Assembly (NCBI GenBank): GCA_011033025.1
Contig: WFMF01000111.1
Span: forward strand, 372,001 to 436,000
DNA: 64,000 nucleotides
Direction of reading: 5' to 3'
Source of the DNA: Beroe forskalii
Lineage: Eukaryota > Ctenophora > Nuda > Beroida > Beroidae
Shown here: one piece after another, positions 25,301 through 37,300 of the stretch
Layout of the letters: each line of letters starts with the position of its first letter
Position numbering within the stretch: position 1 is the first letter of the stretch
The notes under the pieces: generated by a model
Seen by the model: only the letters and a program-made list of their open reading frames with translations
Databases searched by the model: none
Told to the model about the DNA's origin: nothing
Translations under genes and position numbers: made by a program

Positions 25301-28300
25301 AGTGAGCGGCTGGGAATGGAGCTTAGTCATCAGGACATGCAGCTGCTCCACATCCTGTGTACCCAGGAGTTGACGGTGCCGCGGCTAATCCCCGGAGGGA
25401 GGTTCTGTAGTCTGTTCCGAGGAGAGGAACTCCAGACCCTGGGATACTTCCTGGACCTGCTCATGTACAGCAGCTTTACCAGTCCGGGAAGGAGGAGAGC
25501 TTCTTGTGTCGTGGTGCAGGAGGCCCTCACCACTCTGAGGGGAGGGGAGACTGCCTTCTTCTTCACTCACTCCCAGGTTCTGGTACCACTGCTAGAAATA
25601 ACCGGACTTATTGCGGAACCTCTGACAGAGTGGAGGGAGGACCTCAATAACAGGAAGTTCTACGGAGATGACGTGCCGTACGCTGCTGGCTTCACCATGG
25701 TGGCCATGGACGATGGGCATAGGATTGTTGTAAAGACTTTCCATAATGAGAAGCTTGTTGAGATTCCGGGTGTGGAAATCCATGCACGCTGGAAAGACTA
25801 GAAGAAATGTTCCCAGCTAGCCAATGTCTTTACAAGGAGTAAACCTCAAGACCCGAAATGGGGAACATTTTCGTACACTTCAATAACTTTATGACATAAA
25901 AAAAATCATTGAGATATCCTCTTCGCTAGATAAAAATTTTCATTACCTCAGATCCTCGATAATTAATGTTGATTTTTGAATTAAATGCACGGAAATTAAA
26001 GTAACCGATGGTTGGTTGGAGGTTGGGATTTACATTATTTGCATTATCGTATAATGTCGAGATTCCGCAATAATTCGATCTGAATAATTGCGGAATCTCG
26101 ACATGCATGCTACGCGGAATACGCTGGGCGAAATGCATCATTTATTTTGAATAATTGAATATGTGATGGGTAGCAAGTTTCCAGTACTTGAGTAATATTT
26201 ATAACTTTAATACTCGGGTTCCTCAATTAAATGTGCAGCTTTTGTAGTTTATATACAAAATTGAAGCAACGTGTGTCCTGTAGTAGAAAATAGATCGATG
26301 TTTCAGCCACACCTGTTACTACTGCACATGGTAATGCACTTGATGCGTAAACCGTTATAACAGATTACTTTTCTTATTTAGTGAAATTATGAATAAATAT
26401 TAAAATAATAAATTTCTGAGAATTACTGGCAGTGTAATGCGGGCCTAATCTTCAAAGAGCAGATAATTTTAATCGTTTCGAATGAATTCAGTACAATTTT
26501 TAGGCAATAACATCAGTCGTTTATGCAGTCCATTATCATGCTAGATCACTGGTGTACATTTTCAACCACCAATATCTTAGATTCGATTGGAAAACTCGTC
26601 GCAAACCTCAATGCAATAAATTAATTACAAACTTAGTGATTAATGAGACATCACTGTAGGAACAGATATGAAAGCACCCATCTCTTCATGTGTATGGGAA
26701 ATACATCACAATACAATGCTGAATACAATACAAAACTGAATACAACACAATACAGTACCTCAGCAATGAGAGCCAGGTCTGTAGTCATGTTTCTGATCCG
26801 GTAGAAGGATGCTATGAGAGTCAGAGCCACCCAGCCCTCCGTATCCATCTGAGATCGCAGGAAGAAGTCTCCTTGTAAGTTGGATGGGGAGAAGTAGTAC
26901 GATCTGGGAAGGAAGAGGTTTAAGATCAAACGAAACTTTCATCATTGTTAATGTTAACGAGAAATAAAGTGTATGGGACATGGGTATTCAGTACACCACT
27001 CTAACGATGTAAACAAGTACTGTATGTATGGATGGACGAGGGTTGAGATAATTTTATCATTTTTAACGAGAAATGGAGTGTATGGAGAATGTTGAATCTG
27101 ACTATACCAGTTACGTCAGATTCAACCGTGCTGATGGTTTATTTGGTATTGTTAACAAATATAATAACGTGAGAGGCAGTTTCCAATTGACCAGAGCTAC
27201 ATAATCGAACTCTCAACTTGAACTCACACTTGTTTCTTGACCATATCCTTCACCGAGTCCGGCTCGACAGGCGAGGGGTTGAAGAAGGGCTGCGAGTAGA
27301 AGTAGGGGCCCCCGTAGTGAAGGCCTGCGAAGGCCGGCATAACAGGAGGCATGGCCGTGCTGCCGTCAAACGTAGCGAAGGAAGAGACCATGGAGGGGGC
27401 AGTGGAGTTGGGAACGGCTGTTGTACCCGGCTTACGCTGGTTTCCGGACGGGTCAACTGGGAATTCAGGGCGTGAGTTAAATGATAATTTCAGATTTACT
27501 GCCAATCTACAGTGGTTTCTATTTTAGGATGTGGAGATTTCAGTAAGGATCGTAAGTGTGCAATGAGAACTTCATTGGTCGGAAATTTCACACTATGATA
27601 GGCGTTTCTATGTGTCATGTCAAACAATTTATCCTTCCTTTAGAATTCACTTTGGTAGAGCGACCCACCACTACTTTTTGCTCTGGAGCGGTTGTTGCCC
27701 CCGCCTCCTCCTCCGCCTCCTCTCCGACCTCGTCTAGAGGTCCTCTCCTCGCTCTCCAGGTTAAACTTGGACGTGTTGTTACGATCCACCGGGCGAGTCA
27801 TTCGCTGATAATGAGAGGTGAAATGACGTCATTATCATAGGTTAGTGTGGAGTATTCATGACGATCAGGAGAGGGAAGTGGTGTGTATTTGGGATGTGCG
27901 ATTTGATAGGTCAGTGAGATTTGTGTCATAGCCTTATTAACATCGGTGAATTGATTTCACCGAATTGCCTATTTATCTTGCTCAACAAATAGCCTCAGAG
28001 AGGAATCACGAACTCTATAGGCTGTAGGTGAGCAGATAAATACCAGTAGCTTATACTTGGAAATGTGGAAGGATAATGACACTGATTGCTGTCATTTGTT
28101 AGGAGTAAGTATGCTTGCGGTAGGAACTAAGTGCTTGAAGAATGTTATAGCTGACATTTCAGGATTACTTCGATGTATTTTCCACGGTATGTGAAATATC
28201 GTTTTGAAGTACTAATTATAGCATCCTAATTCAGACCGATTCAGATGCAGAACAGAGCTCTGATAACAATGGAATCTGTCTTGCAGTGCGGTTTCCAAGA

Positions 28301-31300
28301 AAACGACAAGTCCTCTCAGAGAATCATAAAATACCAAGAATTCCTCTTGTTACAAGAACTGTATTAGCTGATTCCTGGCATACTTGTACATCTGTAATTA
28401 TATAATGAACTACAATCAGTCAATGCTTGTTCAGCTCCTTGGGAAAGCTTGACACTTCAGTGCTTGCTTCTGTTCCCTGACTTTCTGTATTATGGAACGA
28501 TGCCAGAACGGTTCACACACTCTCTCTGACACTATCTGCCATACAAGACAATGTAATAGCCCTCTTAAGTTATGTGTTACAAGTAGTTAGTCCCATTAAC
28601 ACTTATCATAACATCTGTTAAGACACACACACAGGGGTGTACAAATGGCACTCCCATAGATTATCGCGTTGCTCCCACTCAAACACTGAGCGGGAATTCT
28701 AAAAGCTCACAAAATGTCCTATGAGTAGATTTCGATGAGTTTCCCCAGCTCATAAGATAGCTGATGGCTTTGTGAAGATTGGCCAAACATGTGCACAAGT
28801 GGTGTGTAAGCCGTTGAAATGAAAAAACACTTCCTGCATGACTAAAGGGACGATCAAATGAGAAGATGAGCTACAATAGTCTAATAAGCGGATAATAGGC
28901 AAAGTCCAAGCAATGAATTATGAAGCGGTGAGGAAAATTGATTAACTCTGTACATAGAGATGAATTGGAAATGGTCTTTTCGTGGAAATTGTTTCAAACC
29001 GAGACGTGTCTTATAGGTCATTCGCTGATAATGAGAGGAAAACTTCTCATCTTTGGAGGTCGTCTTAATCTCGACTTGTAACGGTACCCATTTTTTTCAA
29101 ACGGTTAGAAAATAATAATATTATAACCAGTACGTGTGTTGCAAAACACAATGCTTTTTAAATCAATTCCACAAAATTTTGTTATGAAAATGGCTTGTGA
29201 TGCTTACGGCGGTGTCTTTCAAAAGGCGCGCGCGCAAATTTTAATACGCGAGAAGACCGTTTTGAGGGTTAACCACGTGTAAGTGTGTTAAATATTGATG
29301 GTGTTTGTCACTTGCATGATAACAGAGTTCAATATTCTGCTTTATTGTTTTCATATATAATATGTACGAATGTGAATTGTCATAATTAAACAGCTTGTAT
29401 TACATGGAGCCCTGAGATACGGTCTAGAAGGTGCTATCTGAGGGGTACAAATGCGAGTACAGTTAGTGTGTCAGTGGCAAATAATCCGTTCAACCTGACA
29501 AAATAGAATAAAGAAGCAGAAAACAGGGTAAATAACCAGATTGGCGAAAGCAAAAAGCAAGGCGACAGAAATCCTACGAAAATCTAACAGGAATTTTACA
29601 AAATAGGGACATTTTTCAAAGGACCTTCCATTTTCTATGTAAATGATTCGACAGCCGACAATCGCTGGTTAATTTTAAAGCCTTCAAAATTAAACAGTTA
29701 TTCAAATCGTTCGACCAGAGTCGTCGAGTACGTTGGCAACAAATATATCGTTCAAAAGTTGTTGTCAATTACACAAGCGTTTCTAATCGACAAAATGTTC
29801 TACTGCCTCCAAAATTCCACAATTACAGCGGCCTTCACACAATGAGGCCTAACACAATAAGGCCTTCACACAATAAGGCCTTCACACAATAAGGCCTTCA
29901 CACAATAAGGCCTAACACAATAAGGCCTAACACAATAAGGCCTAACACAATAAGGCCTAACACAATAATGCCTTCGAGTCAGAACCTTGCCAGGACTCAC
30001 CAAACAGAACTAATTGTCTCAAATTACCTCCATTGTCTCAATAATATTGGCTGTTCAAAATGTCGCAATGTAAGCCACGCCCACTTTCTCTGCTGCCAAA
30101 ACAACACAGACAAATGTGAAGCACCTAAGAGCAGCCAAACATCGTGAATTTTACATTCGGAAGAAAAACTAAAAAAGCCCGGTAAACTGTGTCTGTTAGC
30201 ACCATATAAAAGCCAAGAAGAGTAAGAAAAGCTTTGGTAAAACTATTGAAGATTACAAATAACACCTTTCATTACAAAACAGCAAGAAACATTGAAACAA
30301 AGGAGATAAAATAATTGAAATCAAGAATGGAATAATTATCTCGTTCTTATTCCCAAATACAGTAGTATAAATATAGAAATTAGTCACATGTTCGCACCGA
30401 CACGGTAACATGAAACCACGGTTATCTATGGGTAGAACAGGTTCGTTGGGCGAAAATCAGGAGCCAATCGACATAAAACATGAATGTACATTTGTACATG
30501 TTGTGAACGCACAATGTACATCAGCTGTGGAATGGAGAATGATAAAAGGGGGCGCGATGAATGTACAGCATTCAAAGTCTTCACTCTTCATTTGATTTAA
30601 CCATTGGTGAATGGTACAAATGCTGTTGGGGTTGGGGGTATGTTATAGACCCCAAAAAGTCTGACCTATGTCCTCCAATGTTGAATGTACAGAAAGGAAA
30701 GATGTTGAATGTTCATGAGATGATGAATATGCATTGAATGTACAAAGTACCAATGCTGATGAATGTACTTAGTGAAATAAATAAGATATTCTCGAAGATA
30801 TGTACAAAATTATCTGTGTGCCCGTAACATTCTCAATATTGTCTATTTTCCAATATGTCGCAATAATTCGGTCGGAAGTCGGAACACCTTCAATGCCGCA
30901 CTGCCCTGAGTTCGCCGGGCTAGGCACATGACCCAAGGTTCAGGATCTTGGAGACATTTCCTTGTGTTTGATAATTTATGCCATTACAGTACGTTACAGT
31001 ATCGCTACTCTGTTCTTCTGTATTCACAAATTCACTATAGCGCCGAGCCTCTAATAACATAACATTTGATGAATTGATGCCAACACAAAAGCAGTTATAT
31101 TTTCTCACACTGCACACTAAACATTTGTTGTATATCAGGTGATTGTAAAACACTGAGCATCTACAATCTTCATAATATTATCATAATAACATACATGTTT
31201 AGTGTTTACCACGTACACCATGTAGTACAATAACATAAATAATAATGATTTATTTTGTCGTGTGTACTAGGGAGAATAGGCAGTGCAGCAACATCAACAT

Positions 31301-34300
31301 TATATTCTAACTAAAGGTTTCAACTGCTTTTTATAGAGCAACTTTCTTTCTTTTTTGCATATCATTATCAACAAAACTCACCATAAATATATGTACACGA
31401 TTGCTATTAACTGCTTTTTTCAACTGTATTTTATATGTACACTATTGTAACTTTCTTTTTTGCTGGCGCCATATATAAACACACAAAATTCGAGTTTGAG
31501 AATATTTTCGGTGCTTCGAAATATGATCTTGCTAAATAAAAGTTTTTTTGCTTCAGCGGGACCTAAATAATAAAGAGCATAGTTGAAAGTTGTTGGACTA
31601 TCGGATGCTAAAGCGGGCGAGTGTCAGTGTCCGTTTTGTCCGTGTCTTATGTCCGTGTCTGATGTCCGTATTTACTTTTTGTTTTCCGGTCAAAATGAGC
31701 AGTGACACCCCTAGAGCTAGCTTGTACAATGCATTCGCTATCCGTTTGCAGAATAATGGGCAACTTGCCAATCTCAGTCAGCTCGCTATCTGATTGGTCA
31801 ATGCGTCATTTCTCCGCAATTTTCGAATTTTGAACTGTCTCCAACATAAAGATGCATCTATTTCAGACATAAATTATTATATAGACAGAATTTAGCCTTT
31901 GAATTTTGAATATTATATTTTTGAAGACGTGGTTTGAGTCGTTTAATTTTCAGGAGTGTCGACTGATGGATATCGAGTTACAAGCTAGTGACTACAAAGT
32001 TAGATTTTCATGTCTATTAACAGTCAGTCTCGCTATGTTCAAATCTCCCTTAAGCAACTAAACAAATTCCCAGAGTCAACACCCTTTTTTCGTATCTTAT
32101 TCGAAAAACTATGTTCCCCAATCTTCATCCACTAATTCTCGATAATTAGGTAAGAGTGGGACTGTATCAAAGTAGAAATAAAAATCCAGGCAAAAACTAA
32201 AGCCTAATTTGCTGTCCAACTAAAACATTAAAACAAAAGAACACATTAACTTGGCACGTACTTCGTTTGCGAGGGGAGTTGTCGGCATTGAGGACATCCT
32301 CATCATCAGGGTGTCTCTCTGGAACCCCCTTCAACTCCATCACCTCCTCCTCTCCCCCTGCTGGAGGAGGAGGGGCAGCAACCACCTTGTCATTCGGGGG
32401 CTGCTTCTCATTCGGCTGCTTCTCAACTACCTGCGAAGGATGGGTCAGTGTTGAGAGTGATGTATTATGTCAGGGGTTAGAATGGCGAATAAGTGACGTC
32501 ACTTTATCGAGGAAGAGTCGGTGTTGAGAGTGACGTCATTATCAGGGCTTAGAATGGTTGCTTTAAGTTGGAAGAAGAGAATGGTAATTTGCTACATGAG
32601 TGATACTTATTACTAGGAAAGCCTCATTGTCGTGGTTAGGAAGACACGATAGCCAACTAAAATCTTATAGTGTAAAGCTGCATCATACCTTGGGTTGAGG
32701 CTGATCTAATGTCGGCCAGATTTCGTTATCTAGTGCGTCAGCCTGAAATGTTGTCAGTAGGTATTTCATAGTAGTAAAACGAAGATCTGATGGCCCAGAA
32801 GAATTCATGAATGGCGCTGGCACGTGTTTATTCTTTGAATTGAATTAAATAAAATGTAACAATTACAATGTTTATACAGTATACTACACAATTTCTCGAG
32901 TTTAAATAAATGAAGCTTCTAAGTTGTGCTGAAGGAAAACACTCAGCCAATCGTTAAGACTGTTAACGAATAGTGAATACATTGGGGGGGATGAAGCCCA
33001 AAAAAACCCAAAAAAAACCAAAAAAAACCTAGCCCAAGAATCGGAAAAGTAGGGTGGGCCTTGGTTTTTTTTGGTTTTTTTTGGTATTTTTTGGTATTTT
33101 TTGTTTTTTTTTGGTTTTTTTTTGGTTTTTTTTGGTATTTTTTGGTTTTTTTTGGGTTAGGATTTTTTCAAAATTCTTGACTTTTTCATGCCAATATGGA
33201 TTGTTGATGCTATTAATGTGTTCTAATTGATATCACTATGGTTTCGAACAATATTTGGCAGTTTATACGGATGTTTTGGGTGATTTATGGTGTTTTATAA
33301 GACATAATCAGTTCTTCAAGGCATTTTTTGGTGAACTATCAGAGAAGAACTGCTCAAGAGTTTCGGAGGGTCAGCCAGCATGGATCAGCAGGTGGTTAAA
33401 AGGGGTCATACTTGAATCACCAGGACAGGAGGCCACTCAGTGCTGAAATAAGGACATAGGGGCCTGCAAACTGCAAAGTGCTAGTGAAGTGTGAACCAGG
33501 GGGTTTGTTAAGGCTCATTGGTTGGCTCATGGCTGATAAAGTTCAGACAAGTGTCATATGAGATTAACAAGGTGTTTTGCCATGTCAAGGGATAGCCAAG
33601 GGATAGCCAAGGGATAGCCAAGGGTTGCCAGGAAGCCAGTCACCTATGATTGCCAATATCAGGTAATGTTCAGAAGGAGCCAGGAGTTAGACAAGGTTAA
33701 GCAATGGTTCGACATGTTACTGTGGTATCAAAAGGCTTTTGAGAGAAGTTGGGTGAGGGCAATCATAATATCAGATAATCACTTACTCAGTTGTTATTAG
33801 GGGACAGCCAAGGTTCAGCACGAAGTCAGCCAATGGTCATAAAGGGACCACTATTGCAGTCTAAAGAGGCGAGAAGGTAACTCAGATTTTTAACTTCTTG
33901 CTAGTAAAATATCAAATAGGTATCAGAAAAGGGTCAGTCAAATTTGGTAAGGGTTCGCGAGGGGTCAACCGAGTGCAGTTTTAACTTTCACCCTTGATTC
34001 ACCTACCCTTCAAGGTACAAAGAAATATTTCCTTTGTCCTGGCGGTATTTATGCAACTTATGTCCATGCTGGAGTGGAGAGAACCCACATGTCTTGCCTG
34101 GCTCAATGCGGTGGATTTCCTAGCTGCATGGCTCATTAAACAAGGAACTGAAACCATAGGGCTCCATACAGGGTTAGCTTTGCACCTTCTGGTGATAATA
34201 TTGCGATGTATATGCCTCTAGTTGTAAAATGCTCAAAATTAAGGCCAGGAAAGAGTCTGTAAAGTATCCCCAGGGGTTAGGGTCACTCAATGGACTCATT

Positions 34301-37300
34301 GGAGGATCAGCCTACCTAAGTACGTAAAATACAATTGACAAGAAGCTCAGAAAAGCTTATAACTCTATTTTTCTTGCGCTACGGGCGCTTGCCAGCGCCC
34401 TGATAATAAGGATCATGTTCAAACAGTTTAATAAAAACTTAGGTCCTGGAACAGTAGTATGACCCCTTTGGCTAAGCTCGATTGGACCTGACCTGGAAAA
34501 AGTACCCACAAGACTCCAGAGTAAGGAGTTAAGGAGATAATTTTTCTAGGCTAGCTATAGTTTTAGGGACTGGGGTTCCAAACATGCTCTGAAGATTAAC
34601 AGCTAGGGCAATAGTTACTTAGTTAGTGTTAGGGTTGATGTTAGACATTAGTGAAAACCTTCGTTAACTTTTCTCTGCAGAATCCATTCTCACCTTACTA
34701 ACCTCAGAACCCCTCTCACTGAGAGGCTCTCAGCATAGGACTATTGGCTGTTCAATTCATTTCTTGGCCAAGGGTCAACGAAAAGCTCTATATATGATCT
34801 TATTAATTTATTAGGCCTTTCTGTGTGCACTTTATCAATGGGTCTTTTCATGGTTCATTAAACTTTTATTGAAGCTGTTCAAATGTCAACATCAAAACAT
34901 TTATAAAAAGTCGTCACTGAAGTGATTTTAATGTGAGGTGCCATGTAGGGTCATTCAATTCTTCCAGGAGGACATAATCCAGTTAAAGCTGTAAAGATTT
35001 ATTTGAACACAGTCATAAATAGTGTTAGAATAGGGGGTCAGTCGAGGGTGATCAATGACCACTGACCAGGGGATCAGCCTTGTAAGGTTCACTAGGAGGT
35101 CAACTAGGGGTCAGAAGGGATAAGGGGACACCCCTGAGAGACCCACAACAGGTCACTTAACTTGGGACTCATTCAGGGCCTCATGATCAGCTCGAATATA
35201 TAAATGGATGCTTTTAAGCTTTTACTTGACTGATTTCTATTGGAAGTCACTAAGAGACAGTAAGACGTTAATACCTAAGAATGCAGTTGAAAACTTATAG
35301 GAAAAATTATAGGTACCTGCTGAAAATCATCTTATATACTTGATAACAACTCCCAACAATAATGAAATGTCTTTTTGCAAATTAACAAAACAGTCATAAA
35401 CGTGAATTTTGGATAATTGGACCAATTTCAGAACGATTATATGAGCAAAAATATTCAATTATATTCAGTAAATTACACAATTATAGGTCGTTTATTCTAC
35501 ATACCAAGCTCTAGTGGATCTACAGTCACATGGTAGACATCATAAAACAATCGAATTTTAACCTAAAAATCGTTTGGAAAGGTGCTGGAAATTACTAAAA
35601 TGTAACCCAAAAAAACCAAAAAAAACCTAAAAAAACCAAAAAAAAACCTAGCCCAAGAATCGGAAAAGTAGGGTGGGGCTTGGTTTTTTTTGGGCTTCAT
35701 CCCCCCCTACATTGCGTTACTTGACATATAAACTTACATCTGCTGGATTAACTTTCACAACTGTAGTTGGAGCTGAAATAAGGACCGTTATTTAATCACA
35801 TACAAACTATGGAACGTATTTTGTCATTGCTTAATGGTTATTAAATGTTATGTAAATGATAAATGCTAATGATAATGCCTCATGCTGTCATCTTGTCAGC
35901 AGCGAGTTTGTAAAAATCAAACATTTTCGCCAGTGGAATTTTGCTAATATCCTATTCTATATGACCCGGCAATTTCACTTTGTTTTTCATGTTCACTGAA
36001 GGTCACCGACTCATTGAGGTAGATGGATAAATATTTCACAGACAGATGAGGTACGTTGTGCACAGGTGAGCAAAACTGTGAGCGAGGTTTTTCAGAGTAT
36101 CGGTCAAAAACCGAAAATTGTTGAGACCTGTAGGATAGGCAACAAGTCAAGAACTAGTCAGGCATCTGTCCGGCCCGTGAAAGTGAAAGTTTCAAGCTCC
36201 ATTGTTGCTGGTCAGTTGGTTGCCAACGTAAGGAATCTCAGGAATGTGGAGAAGTTTAAAACTGTTTTCGTGTGTCCAGATCGATCCCCCGAACAGCGTC
36301 AGATTCATAGAGACTTGGTGAAGGAAATGAAGGAGAGGGCCTCAAAGGAAACTGGGAAGACATTCTTCATAAAGGACGGACAAATCAGTTTCAGGGATAA
36401 GATTGCCTCAAATGGATGAAACTGAAAGTGTGTTTTTTGTGGCATATTGAATTGTTTGTTGATTGTTGCTGGTAAGAGGGTTTTTGCATGTTTTAGTAAT
36501 TGCTTTTCATGTGATCACACAGGGCTGAACAGCCCTCAGGGACTTGATTGACAATGTTAACTTTACTGGTTTCGATTTGCTGGCGATACTCTCTGGTCGA
36601 AGTACTATATAATTTTGACTCTAATGATCTATATTTATATATTCAATATATTTAAAAGCCCTTTGCGGTGCCCTTACTAGGGTTTTCAATCAATCAAGCA
36701 GTCATTGACGCTGCTTATTACGCAATAATAGCATTGATATACAATGCTTTTCACTAGTTTTACTCGACTTTTATTAATTACTAGCGGGCCCGTTGGGCCT
36801 GCAAATACACAGCTCACTCTGCGCTGCTACGTAGCACTTCGTTCGCAAGTTTTAAACACTGCCATTCAAATTGATTGGATACTTTTTTCCGCATCAAAAA
36901 ATTCCAATTAGATCGGAAGTCAAAACTTATGTGCAAAAAATCAAATATTCAAAATAAAATTATGAAGGAGCACAGTGGAAAATAGATCGAATTCGTCAGT
37001 TAGTCTTAGACGTGCTAAACCATGTGAGTCTTGTTCCAGCGTTCCGTTTTGATTGCAAAATGATGTTAATTCTGACAACTGATTCTCATACTGAAACTGA
37101 TATGGATAATTTTGTTTTGTTCTACAGGCCAGGAACTGTCTTCGAAATCTGCTACACCTACATTCGACTCGATTGAATTGTGCACACCTTGTAACCATAG
37201 CGGTTAATTTCACAACTGCAGTTACTACTGTTTTCACCGACTCAACTTTGATTATCGACCAACCTCTGTCTCAATAAAAGCAATCCATCTGGAATATCTT

